NCBI RefSeq assembly: GCF_001425485.1
Contig: NZ_LMQW01000001.1
Span: 533,016 to 597,015, forward strand
Direction: 5' to 3'
DNA length: 64,000 nt
Source of the DNA: Aureimonas sp. Leaf427
GTDB taxonomy: Bacteria > Pseudomonadota > Alphaproteobacteria > Rhizobiales > Rhizobiaceae
Shown here: positions 21,486 through 30,808 of the stretch, in pieces
Layout of the letters: each line of letters opens with the position of its first letter
How positions within the stretch are numbered: position 1 is the stretch's first letter
Notes under the pieces: model-generated
Told to the model about the DNA's origin: nothing
The model's database searches: none
The model's input: the letters and a program-made list of their open reading frames with translations, nothing else
Translations under genes and position numbers: made by a program

Positions 21486-23888
21486 TCACCGCCCCCGCAC
21501 CGCCTCGACGGCGGCGAGAATGCGCTCCGGCGTCGCGGGCGCGTCGAGATCGGGGAACGCCCGGCCCTCGCCGGCCGCCAGAACCGCGTCCGTCAGCGCC
21601 GAGAAGACCGAGATCGCCAGCATGAAGGGCGGCTCGCCCACCGCCTTCGAGCGGTAGATCGTCTCGGCGCGGTTGCAGCCCTTGTCCCAGAGGGCGATGC
21701 GCAGGTCGTCCGGGCGGTCGTTGGCGGTGGGGATCTTGTAGGTGGAGGGCGCGTGGGTGCGAAGGCGGCCGGCTTTGTCCCACCAGAGCTCCTCCGTCGT
21801 CAGCCAGCCCATGCCCTGGATGAAGCCGCCCTCGATCTGGCCGAGGTCGAGCGCGGGATTCAGCGAGCGGCCGCAATCGTGGAGGATGTCGGCGCGCAGA
21901 AGCCGGTTCTCGCCGGTCGCCGTGTCGATCGCGACCTCCGCGCAGGCGGCGCCATAGGCGAAGTAGTAGAAGGGCTTGCCGCTCGCGGTCTCGCGGTCGT
22001 AGCTGATGCCGGGCGTCGCGTAGAAGCCCGTGGAGGACAGCGACACGCGCGCCAGATAGGCCTCGCCGACGAGGTCGGAGAAACTCTTTTCCTCGTTGCC
22101 GATGCGCACCCGGTTCGGCAGGAAGACGACCTGATCGGCCGGCACATGGTAGCGCTCGACGGCATAGGCGACGAGCCGGTCCTTGATCGTGCGGCTCGCG
22201 GCCTGCGCGGCCATGCCGTTGAGGTCCGAGCCGGAGGAGGCCGCCGTCGCGGACGTGTTCGGCACCTTGGCCGTCGTCGTGCCGGTGATGCGGATGCGAT
22301 CGACGTCGATCTGGAACTCCTCGGCGACGACCTGCGCGACCTTGGTGAAGAGCCCCTGCCCCATCTCCGTGCCGCCATGGTTCAGCGCGACGGAGCCGTC
22401 CTTGTAGACATGGACGAGCGCCCCGGCCTGGTTGAGGTGGCTCGTCGTGAAGGAGATGCCGAACTTGACGGGCGTCAGCGCCAGGCCCTTCTTCAGGACG
22501 CGGTTCTCGGCATTGAACGCCGCGACCGCCGCGCGCCGCGCCCGGTAGTCCGACGAGGCCTCCAACTCCTCCACCATCTCGGCGATGACGCTGTCCGTCA
22601 CCTCCATGTGGTAGGGCGTCAGCGCGCCGCCCTCGGCCGGATAGAAATTGCGCTTTCTCAGATCCAGCGGATCGAGCCCCAGCTCGAAGGCCGCCTTGTC
22701 CATGGCCCGCTCGATGCCGACCATGCCCTGCGGCCCGCCGAAGCCGCGAAAGGCGGTGTTGGAGACCGTGTGCGTCTTCAGCCGCCGCGAATGGATGCGC
22801 GCGGCCGGCAGCGCATAGGCGTTGTCGGCGTGGAACATGGCGCGGTCCGCGATGGCGCCGGAAAGGTCCTTGGAATAGCCGCAGCGGATGAGATGCCCGA
22901 CATCGGCGCCGACGATCCGCCCTTCTTCGTCGAAGCCGAGATCGTAGCGGATGCGCGCCTCGTGGCGCTTGCCCGTCATCTCCATGTCGTCGTCGCGGTC
23001 GAGCCGGCACTTCGCCGCCCGCCCGGTCCTTGCCGCCGTCAGCGCGGCGACGGCGGCGAAGAGCGCCGGCTGGCTCTCCTTGCCCCCGAAGCCGCCGCCC
23101 ATGCGCCGGATCTCCACCGTCACCGCATGGTCGCTGAGGCCGAGGGCCTTGGCCACGTTGTGCTGCACCTCGGACGGATGCTGCGTCGAGGAGCGCACGG
23201 TGACGTCCCCGTCCTCGCCGGGAATGGCGACGGCGATCTGCCCTTCCAGATAGAAGTGGTCCTGCCCGCCGAGCTCGAGCGTGCCGGACACGCGCTTCGC
23301 CGCCCCCGCCAGCGCCGCTCCGACATCTCCGAGCCGCATCTCGTGCGCCGGAAGAAGATCGGCGCCCGCCGCATCCGCCAGCCGCTCCGCCTCGTCGATC
23401 GTGATCGCGGCGGGCAGATCCTCGTATTCGACCCTGGCGAGCTTCGCCGCCCGGCGCGCCAGATCCAGCGTCTCGGCCGCCACCGCGAAGATCGACTGGC
23501 CGACATATTCGACATGGCTTTCGGCGAAGATCGGATCGTCGCCGAAGACCGGGGAATAGTCGTTCTTGCCGGGAATGTCGGCCGCCGTCAGCACCAGGGC
23601 CACGCCCGGCGCGGCGCGCACGGCGGCAAGGTCCATCGAGACGATCCGCGCATGGGCCCGCGCGGACATGGCGATGTAGCACTGCAGCGTGCCCGGCAGT
23701 TCCGGGTCGTCGTCGATGTAGCGGGCCGCCCCCGAGACGTGCTTGGCCGCGCTGTCATGGGCGAGCCGCGCCGCCACGCCCCCGGCGATCGCCTCCTTGA
23801 TCGGCGGCAGTCCATGGTCGAGATCGGGCACGATCGTGCCGGCCTCACCGCGATCCTGGATGCGGGTCTCGCCCAGCTCTTCGCTCAT
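21486..23888 (-). CDS. xdhB: Xanthine dehydrogenase, molybdopterin-binding subunit
   Basis: The gene encodes 800 residues, full length for XdhB. It binds the molybdenum cofactor and hydroxylates hypoxanthine and xanthine to urate. Readable family motifs are GQDHFYLEGQ, MGGGFGGKE, AFRGFGGPQG (the Arg-containing substrate pocket), NHGGTEMGQGL and, near the C terminus, QIEGGFIQGMGW with the catalytic-type Glu. The start at 23888 (MSEELGETR) gives a short polar N-terminal tail before the fold. It lies 43 bases after xdhA and before xdhC. Confidence 0.96.
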   Translation of the reverse strand: MSEELGETRIQDRGEAGTIVPDLDHGLPPIKEAIAGGVAARLAHDSAAKHVSGAARYIDDDPELPGTLQCYIAMSARAHARIVSMDLAAVRAAPGVALVLTAADIPGKNDYSPVFGDDPIFAESHVEYVGQSIFAVAAETLDLARRAAKLARVEYEDLPAAITIDEAERLADAAGADLLPAHEMRLGDVGAALAGAAKRVSGTLELGGQDHFYLEGQIAVAIPGEDGDVTVRSSTQHPSEVQHNVAKALGLSDHAVTVEIRRMGGGFGGKESQPALFAAVAALTAARTGRAAKCRLDRDDDMEMTGKRHEARIRYDLGFDEEGRIVGADVGHLIRCGYSKDLSGAIADRAMFHADNAYALPAARIHSRRLKTHTVSNTAFRGFGGPQGMVGIERAMDKAAFELGLDPLDLRKRNFYPAEGGALTPYHMEVTDSVIAEMVEELEASSDYRARRAAVAAFNAENRVLKKGLALTPVKFGISFTTSHLNQAGALVHVYKDGSVALNHGGTEMGQGLFTKVAQVVAEEFQIDVDRIRITGTTTAKVPNTSATAASSGSDLNGMAAQAASRTIKDRLVAYAVERYHVPADQVVFLPNRVRIGNEEKSFSDLVGEAYLARVSLSSTGFYATPGISYDRETASGKPFYYFAYGAACAEVAIDTATGENRLLRADILHDCGRSLNPALDLGQIEGGFIQGMGWLTTEELWWDKAGRLRTHAPSTYKIPTANDRPDDLRIALWDKGCNRAETIYRSKAVGEPPFMLAISVFSALTDAVLAAGEGRAFPDLDAPATPERILAAVEAVRGR

Positions 23889-23931
23889 CGCCCCCCTCCG
23901 CTCAACCGACCTTCGTTCGATGCACCATCGC

Positions 23932-25400
<1,469 letters not shown>

Positions 25401-25401
<1 letters not shown>

Positions 25402-25781
25402 CAGCTGCCTCGATAGGTGGAGAAGCCGAAGGGCGAGAGAAGCAGCGGCACATGGTAATGCGCGGCCTCCGACATGCCGAAGCGGATCGGGATCTCGTCG
25501 AGGAAGAGCGGCTCGGCGAGCGCCGCGCCCTGCGTCGCGCGCAGATAGGCGCCGGCCTCGAACACGATCTCGTAGGTGCCGGGCCGGAAGGCCTCGCCCG
25601 CCAGAAGCGGCTCGTCGCAGCGCCCGTCCGCATTGGTCCGCGCGGTCAGGATCTCCCGGCGCCTCGCCCCCTCGCCACTGCCCTCGATCGCGTAGAGACG
25701 CAAGGTCATCGCCGCCGCGGGCCTGCCGAGGCCGGTGTCGAGAACATGGGTGGTGAGCCGTCCGGCCGCTGCGTCCGCCAT
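25401..25781 (-). CDS. uraH: 5-Hydroxyisourate hydrolase (transthyretin-like)
   Basis: The gene encodes 126 residues. It hydrolyses 5-hydroxyisourate, the product of PuuD, to OHCU. The family signature is clear: [15 protein letters not shown] at the N terminus and the diagnostic C-terminal YRGS (residues 123-126). The ATG at 25781 (MADAAAG) was chosen; the longer in-frame extension crosses the operator palindrome at 25800 and is unlikely to be coding. First gene of the minus-strand purine run and divergent from puuE. Confidence 0.96.
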
Positions 25782-25799
25782 GCCTCTCCTTCGAAGATT

Positions 25800-25813
25800 T
25801 GACCAAGTGGTCA
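25800..25813. promoter_or_regulatory. Palindromic operator candidate between uraH and puuE
   Basis: A perfect TGACCA-AG-TGGTCA palindrome lies 18 bases upstream of the uraH ATG, in the only shared control region of the two purine arms (25782-25987). TGGTCA-type half-sites are typical of GntR/FadR-like repressors, but no such regulator is encoded next to it. Confidence 0.6.
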
Positions 25814-25987
25814 GGAGAGGATGCACCGCCGGAGCGACTCTCGTAAAGTGGAAAGGTTCTGGAAAGCGCGGCTTGCTCCTCAACCGTGCCTTGCCTAGCG
25901 TGGCGACCGCCGAGCCGCCGCGACGATCCGCCTCTCCGGCCGCGCGCGACGCTCCGGCCGCTCGATACGCCGTTCAAGGATGCCCGC

Positions 25988-27457
25988 ATGACCGCCCCGT
26001 CCACCCGCTATCCCCGTGACCTCAGAGGCTACGGACGCCATGCGCCGGACCCGCAATGGCCCCTTCCCGGCGGCGAGGGCTCGGCGAAGATCTGCGTGCA
26101 GTTCGTGGTGAACTACGAGGAGGGCGGCGAGAACGCGATCCTCCATGGCGACGCCGCCTCCGAGGCCTTCCTGTCGGAGATCGTCGGCGCCGCGCCCTGG
26201 CCGGGCATGCGCCACATGAACATGGAATCCATCTACGAATACGGCGCGCGCGCGGGCTTCTGGCGGCTCTGGCGCATGTTCACCGAGCGGAACCTGCCCG
26301 TCACCGTCTACGGCGTCGCGACCGCCATGGAGCGCGCCCCGGAGATCGTCGCCGCCATGCAGGAGGCGGACTGGGAGATCGCCTCGCACGGGCTGAAATG
26401 GGTGGAGTACAAGGACGCCACGGCCGAGCACGAGCGCGCCCATATGAGCGAGGCCATCGCGCTCCACACCGCCATCACGGGGGAGCGCCCGCTCGGCTGG
26501 TACACCGGCCGATCCTCGCAGCACACGCTCGATCTCGTCGCGGAGGAGGGTGGCTTCCTCTATGCCTCCGACGCCTATGCCGACGACCTGCCCTATTGGC
26601 AGGATACGGCCCACGGCCCGCTCCTGATCCTGCCCTACACGCTGGATTCCAACGACATGCGCTTCGCGACCGCCGGCGGCTTCAACTCGGGCGACCAGTT
26701 CTTCGCCTATCTGCGCGACGCCTTCGACGTGCTCTATGCGGAGGGCGAGGCGGGATCGGCCAAGATGCTGAACATCGGCCTCCACTGCCGCCTCGTCGGC
26801 CGCCCCGGCCGGGCCGCGGCGCTCGCCCGCTTCCTCGACCACATCGCGGAAAAGCCCGGCGTCTGGGTCGCCCGGCGCATCGACATCGCCAGGCACTGGC
26901 GCGAGCGCTTCCCCTATGCCCCCGGCCTTCGCCCGAGCCGGATGGACCGCGGAAGCTTCCTCGCCCGCTTCGGCGGCGTCTTCGAACACTCGCCTTTCCC
27001 AGCCGAGCGGGCCTTCGACAAGGGCCTGCACGACGCCCATGACAGCCCGGCCGGCCTGTCCGGCGCGCTGACCACGGCCTTCCGGCAGGCGAGCGAGGCG
27101 GAGCGGCTCGGCGTCCTGAAAGCCCATCCCGATCTCGCGGGCCGGCTGGCGCTCGCCGGCGACCTCACGCCGGATTCGCTCTCCGAACAGGCCTCCGCCG
27201 GTCTCGACCGCCTGACGCCGGACGAACTCGCGCGCTTCACCCAGCTGAACGAGGCTTACGTCGCGCGCTTCGGCTTCCCCTTCATCATCGCGGTCAAGGC
27301 GATCCGGCCGGCCGGCGCCGGCAAGGCAGAGATCCTGAAGGCGTTCGAGACCCGCATCGGCAACACGCGCGACGCGGAAATCGCCACCGCGACGCGCGAG
27401 GTCGAGAAGATCGCGCGCCTGCGCATCGAGGCCCTTTTCGAGAAGGGCGCGGCATGA
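25988..27457 (+). CDS. puuE: Allantoinase PuuE fused to OHCU decarboxylase UraD
   Basis: The gene encodes 489 residues in two parts. Residues about 1-310 are a polysaccharide-deacetylase-like allantoinase ([48 protein letters not shown]), which opens allantoin to allantoate. Residues about 325-489 are a UraD domain ([21 protein letters not shown], the Ser/Glu-rich [23 protein letters not shown]), which decarboxylates OHCU to S-allantoin. The fusion joins two consecutive steps after UraH. The ATG at 25988 is preferred over an upstream frame extension that runs into the control region. allA follows with an ATGA overlap. Confidence 0.95.
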   Translation: MTAPSTRYPRDLRGYGRHAPDPQWPLPGGEGSAKICVQFVVNYEEGGENAILHGDAASEAFLSEIVGAAPWPGMRHMNMESIYEYGARAGFWRLWRMFTERNLPVTVYGVATAMERAPEIVAAMQEADWEIASHGLKWVEYKDATAEHERAHMSEAIALHTAITGERPLGWYTGRSSQHTLDLVAEEGGFLYASDAYADDLPYWQDTAHGPLLILPYTLDSNDMRFATAGGFNSGDQFFAYLRDAFDVLYAEGEAGSAKMLNIGLHCRLVGRPGRAAALARFLDHIAEKPGVWVARRIDIARHWRERFPYAPGLRPSRMDRGSFLARFGGVFEHSPFPAERAFDKGLHDAHDSPAGLSGALTTAFRQASEAERLGVLKAHPDLAGRLALAGDLTPDSLSEQASAGLDRLTPDELARFTQLNEAYVARFGFPFIIAVKAIRPAGAGKAEILKAFETRIGNTRDAEIATATREVEKIARLRIEALFEKGAA

Positions 27458-27945
27458 GCCGCATCCTCACCGTCGAGCCGCTCACGATCGAGGCCTTCGA
27501 GCCCTTCGGCGACGTGATCGAGCCCGACAATGCCCGCGAGATCCGCCTCATCAACGGCGGCACGACGACTCGCTTCCACGACCTCGCCCCCGTCGACGTG
27601 TCCGCCGAGGGCGGCCGGCCGCTGATCTCGATCTTTCGCGGCAAGCCTTTCGCCTTTCCGCTCGCGATCTCGATGATGGAGCGCCATCCCCTCGGCAGCC
27701 AGGCCTTCATGCCGCTCTCCCCCCGCCCCTTCCTCATCGCCGTCGCCCCCGACGAGGCCGGCCGCCCCGGCCCGCCGCGCATCTTCCTCGGCCAAGGCCG
27801 CGGCATCGCCTACGCCCGCAACACCTGGCACCACCCGCTGATCGCGCTGGAGGACGTGTCGGACTTCCTCGTGGTCGATCGCGGGGGCGATGGGATCAAT
27901 CTGGAGGAGGCGGATTACGCCGAGGCGTTTCGGGTGGAGGGGTAG
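27454..27945 (+). CDS. allA: Ureidoglycolate lyase
   Basis: The gene encodes 163 residues, the usual size for AllA. It splits ureidoglycolate into glyoxylate and urea, so it supplies substrate for the urease cluster farther along the window. Family motifs are [37 protein letters not shown] and the cupin-like [12 protein letters not shown]. The start overlaps the puuE-uraD stop as ATGA. A dedicated allantoate amidohydrolase is not seen in the window. Confidence 0.95.
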   Translation: MSRILTVEPLTIEAFEPFGDVIEPDNAREIRLINGGTTTRFHDLAPVDVSAEGGRPLISIFRGKPFAFPLAISMMERHPLGSQAFMPLSPRPFLIAVAPDEAGRPGPPRIFLGQGRGIAYARNTWHHPLIALEDVSDFLVVDRGGDGINLEEADYAEAFRVEG

Positions 27946-28009
27946 GAGCCGCCAGAACTTGGAAGACGGTCGAGGTCGGCGGGAGGCACTGCGTCCGATG
28001 TTGGCGGGA

Positions 28010-28154
28010 GGCACCCCCCTCTGGCCTGCCGGCCATCTCCCCCGCAAGGGGGGAGATAAAGCAGCTTTTAGGGCGGATCGAACTCGCGGAGGCCGACGCT
28101 AGGCCGATCTCCCTCCTTGCGGGGGAGATGTCCGGTAGGACAGAGGGGGGTGCC
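28010..28154. repeat. Dispersed inverted-repeat element, copy 3
   Basis: The left arm begins GGCACCCCCCTCTGGCCTGCC and the right arm ends CAGAGGGGGGTGCC at 28154, around a loop of about 45 bases. The lead-in GGCGGGAGGCAC also occurs once alone about 30 bases earlier, at 27978-27989, suggesting a partial duplication of the boundary. It lies between the convergent ends of allA and the DeoR gene. Confidence 0.88.
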
Positions 28155-28199
28155 TCGCACCGCCCTCACCTCAGATCGAGGCTAACGCCCACCCTTCGA

Positions 28200-28940
28200 T
28201 CACGCCTCCACCACCGTCACCCCCACCGACCGCAACCCCGGCGTCCCCCGCTCCACGATCACCGCGTCCACCGCTTCCCATCCGACGACCTTGTGCGCCG
28301 AGACCGCGCCGATCTTCTCGCGGGAGCCGAGAACCACCGTTTCCGCGGCTTGAGTGGAGAGCAGGCGCTTGATCGCGGCCTCCTCGGCGTCGCCCGTCGT
28401 CAGGCCGATCTCGGGATGGATGCCCGTGACGCCCATGAAGTAGAGGTCCGCGCGCACCCGGCCGATCGCCTCGGCGGCGGCCGCGCCGACCGCCACCATC
28501 GAATGGCGGAAGAGCCGGCCGCCGATCGTCTCGACCACGAGCCGGGGGTGGCGCGCGAGCTCCAACGCGACGGCGGGGCTGTGCGTGACGACGGTCGCCT
28601 CGAGGTCGGGCGGCAGATGACGCGCGATCTGGATCGCCGTCGTTCCACCGTCGAGAAATACGACCTGTCCCGGCCGCACCATCTCGGCCGCCGCCCGGCC
28701 GATCGCGATCTTGCCCGCCGGGGAAACGCTCTCTCGGATGTCGAGCGGCGCCAAAGCCGGCGAGGCCGGCAGCGCGCCGCCATGCACCCGCTGCAGCAGC
28801 CCCTCGCCGGCCAGCTCGCGCAGATCGCGTCGGATCGTGTCCTCGGAAAGCCCGAGCTCCTCGCTCAAAGGCTTGGCGAGCACCCGCCCCTCCCGCCGCA
28901 GACGGTCGAGGATCAGGGCCTTGCGCTCTCCCGTCAGCAT
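28200..28940 (-). CDS. DeoR-family transcriptional regulator
   Basis: The gene encodes 246 residues. The N-terminal DeoR helix-turn-helix (MLTGERKALILDRLRREGRV, LSEELGLSEDTIRRDLREL, LQRVHGGALP) precedes a DeoR-C sugar-phosphate sensor domain with FLDGGTTAIQIA and LGSREKIGA. The ATG at 28940 was chosen because AGGAGGG lies just before it; that same sequence would fall inside codons of the longer frame starting at 28958. It is divergent from the Nudix gene and probably controls it, itself, or both. Confidence 0.92.
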   Translation of the reverse strand: MLTGERKALILDRLRREGRVLAKPLSEELGLSEDTIRRDLRELAGEGLLQRVHGGALPASPALAPLDIRESVSPAGKIAIGRAAAEMVRPGQVVFLDGGTTAIQIARHLPPDLEATVVTHSPAVALELARHPRLVVETIGGRLFRHSMVAVGAAAAEAIGRVRADLYFMGVTGIHPEIGLTTGDAEEAAIKRLLSTQAAETVVLGSREKIGAVSAHKVVGWEAVDAVIVERGTPGLRSVGVTVVEA

Positions 28941-29042
28941 GTCATCACCCTCCTGCACGAATTTTCTTGACTCTGCATGTTATTGCACGAGACTATACGA
29001 GTATCAAGATTTCAGGCGTGATCGTGCAAGAGAGGAAACGGG
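28941..29042. promoter_or_regulatory. DeoR/Nudix divergent control region with repeated TGCACGA
   Basis: Three copies of a heptamer: TGCACGA at 28954-28960 and 28984-28990, and its inverse TCGTGCA at 29022-29028. A TTGACT -35-like box sits at 28967-28972. This stretch is clearly AT-richer than the flanking genes. The repeats are candidates for DeoR operators. Confidence 0.55.
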
Positions 29043-29630
29043 ATGGGCATCGCGGATCGCGTCGAGGTGGAGAGGGTCGAGACTCTGTCGGACGACTGGT
29101 ACGTCCTGAAGAAGACGACCTTCCGCTACCGGCGAAACGACGGCACTTGGCAGCGCCAAAGCCGCGAGACCTACGACAGGGGCAACGGCGCGACGATCCT
29201 TCTCTACGATTCCACGAGGCGCACCGTCGTCCTCACCCGCCAGTTCCGCTATCCCGCCTTCGTCAACGGCCATGACGGTCTTCTGGTCGAGACGCCGGCC
29301 GGCCTTCTCGACGATGCGAGCCCGGAGGACCGCATTCGCGCGGAGACGGAGGAGGAGACCGGCTTTCGCGTCGGCCCTGTCAGTTGCATCTTCGACGCCT
29401 TCATGAGCCCCGGCTCCGTCACCGAGCGCCTCTACTTCTTCGTCGCGCCCTACGAGTCGAAGGACCGCGTCGGCGCGGGCGGCGGGCAGGCGGAGGAAGG
29501 CGAGGACATCGATCTCCTCGAGCCGACGATCGACGAGGCCCTCGCCATGATCGACGCCGGCACCATCCGCGACGGCAAGACGATCATGCTCCTCCAATAC
29601 GCGGCGCTGCATCTCTTCGCCCGATCGTGA
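29043..29630 (+). CDS. Nudix hydrolase, NudK-like
   Basis: The gene encodes 195 residues resembling the NudK/ADP-ribose pyrophosphatase group: VLKKTTFRYRRNDG, ATILLYDSTRRTVVLTRQFRYP, and a Nudix box that starts AGLLDDASPEDRIR and ends ETEEETGF. The box departs from the consensus G-x5-E-x7-REUxEExGU at the first Glu (Ser) and the Arg (Ala); NudK-type proteins are also relaxed at the Arg. Substrate cannot be assigned beyond a nucleoside diphosphate linked to another moiety. The start has AGAGAGGAAACGGG upstream. Its 3' end overlaps the parE remnant on the other strand. Confidence 0.88.
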   Translation: MGIADRVEVERVETLSDDWYVLKKTTFRYRRNDGTWQRQSRETYDRGNGATILLYDSTRRTVVLTRQFRYPAFVNGHDGLLVETPAGLLDDASPEDRIRAETEEETGFRVGPVSCIFDAFMSPGSVTERLYFFVAPYESKDRVGAGGGQAEEGEDIDLLEPTIDEALAMIDAGTIRDGKTIMLLQYAALHLFARS

Positions 29631-29931
29631 GATCGCATCCCGTCGGGGCGAAGCTCTCCGGCCCGTCGCGGGCGGTATGAACGACGGCGAGGATTTCGAC
29701 CACGGTCGTGACCCGATAGACGACGATGGAGGGCGTTCCCGCCACGACGAGTTCGCGCGCCGCCTCCGCGCGGCCCCGGCGGCCGGCCATTGGATTGTCC
29801 GCAAGCAGCCGGTCGGTGCGACCGATCACGAGGTCCGCCAATTTGTAGGCTGCGAGCGGCCGATCCCGCGCGATGAAATTCTGGATGCGGTCGAGATCGG
29901 CAAGCGCCGGCCTCGTTCAGAAAACCCGCAT
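29584..29931 (-). pseudogene. parE: ParE/RelE-type toxin with early in-frame stop
   Basis: From ATG 29931 the frame reads MRVF, then TGA at 29917-29919, then continues TRPALADLDRIQNFIARD and on through LVIGRTDRLLADNPMAGR and IVVYRVTTVVEILAVVHTARD, a full ParE-like body. The family usually has Trp at the stop position, so a TGG to TGA change at codon 5 would explain it. The start overlaps the antitoxin stop as TAATG, the usual toxin-antitoxin arrangement. The only in-frame alternative start noted, TTG 29841, removes about 30 conserved residues. The C terminus runs about 26 residues beyond the usual end, into the Nudix gene. A sequencing error at one base is the alternative. Confidence 0.8.
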
Positions 29932-30167
29932 TAGCCCGGCCGGTATTTGTGGAGGACGCGCTCCACCTCGCTAGGGCTCGCGAAATCACCCCGGTCGGCA
30001 GCGGCGATGCCTTCGGCGACCTTGTCGAGAAACCGCTCCTGCCATTCCAGCGAATGACCATGCTCCAGCGCGTCCGCCACGATCTCCGCAGCCGAAAGGC
30101 TCGATCGAGCGGCGATCGCATCGACCCGGGCTTTCAGCGCGGAAGCAATCTTCACGTCGGAGTCCAT
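29931..30167 (-). CDS. parD: ParD-like antitoxin
   Basis: The gene encodes 78 residues, with a ribbon-helix-helix-like N-terminal region (MDSDVKIASALKARVDAIAAR, SLSAAEIVADALEHG) and a charged C-terminal tail that in this family wraps the toxin. It is placed directly before the parE frame with a TAATG overlap. It appears intact while the toxin frame is interrupted, as expected when a toxin is lost and its antitoxin remains. Confidence 0.8.
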   Translation of the reverse strand: MDSDVKIASALKARVDAIAARSSLSAAEIVADALEHGHSLEWQERFLDKVAEGIAAADRGDFASPSEVERVLHKYRPG

Positions 30168-30229
30168 CGCAAAAGGATGGCACGCTCGCCCCGACCGAGC
30201 AAGACAGGCCAAGACCCGGTCGGCCGACC

Positions 30230-30745
30230 TCACGAATCTTTCGCCCGCTCCATCATCTCGAACGGCACGTCTCGATAGATCGTCGACCCGAAACGGCGAT
30301 AGCCGAGCTTTTCGGCGACGCGCAGCGAGGACGCGTTGTCCGGCCGGATGATGCAGACGGTCCGCGCGGCGCCATGCGTCTCGGCGAACCAGCGATGGGC
30401 CACCGCCGCCGCCTCGCCGGCATAGCCCTGTCCGTGATGCGCCCCGGCGAAGACCCAGGCCGCTTCCGGATCGGGATCGAAGCTCGGGCCGAGCCCGCGG
30501 TGGAAATCGGCAAGGCCGGTCTCGCCGACATGCCGCCCGCTCTCCCGCTCGAAGACCGCAAAGAGCCCGTAGCCGAACAGCGCCCAATGGCCGGCATAGC
30601 GCAGGAGCCGGTTCCAGGCGTCTTCTCGCGACATCGGCTGGTTGCCGAACAGCGGCACGACGGCGGGATCGGTCGTCAGCGCCACGTAGGCGTCGTAGTC
30701 GCCGAGCGAATAGGGGCGCAGAAGCAGGCGCGGGGTCTCGATCAT
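30230..30745 (-). CDS. GNAT-family N-acetyltransferase (RimJ/RimL type)
   Basis: The gene encodes 171 residues. It begins METPRLLLRPYS-like (here MIETPRLLLRPYSLGDYDAY) and has the acetyl-CoA loop region HHGQGYAGEAAAVAHRWF followed by RPDNASSLRVAEKLGYRRFG. These are the standard RimJ/RimL-like GNAT features. The acceptor substrate is unknown. It follows the 8-oxoguanine deaminase gene after 63 bases on the same strand and may be read through from it. Confidence 0.9.
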   Translation of the reverse strand: MIETPRLLLRPYSLGDYDAYVALTTDPAVVPLFGNQPMSREDAWNRLLRYAGHWALFGYGLFAVFERESGRHVGETGLADFHRGLGPSFDPDPEAAWVFAGAHHGQGYAGEAAAVAHRWFAETHGAARTVCIIRPDNASSLRVAEKLGYRRFGSTIYRDVPFEMMERAKDS

Positions 30746-30808
30746 CAGGTGGGAACACCAAAGGTTGCGCTCATCGGATTACACGCCTTCGATCGCCGGC
30801 CGTCGACC

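Noticed and set aside
29584-29841. Short ParE starting at TTG 29841
   Set aside because: It lacks about 30 N-terminal residues that are readable upstream in the same frame. The normal start at 29931, coupled to the antitoxin, fits better with an interrupted toxin.
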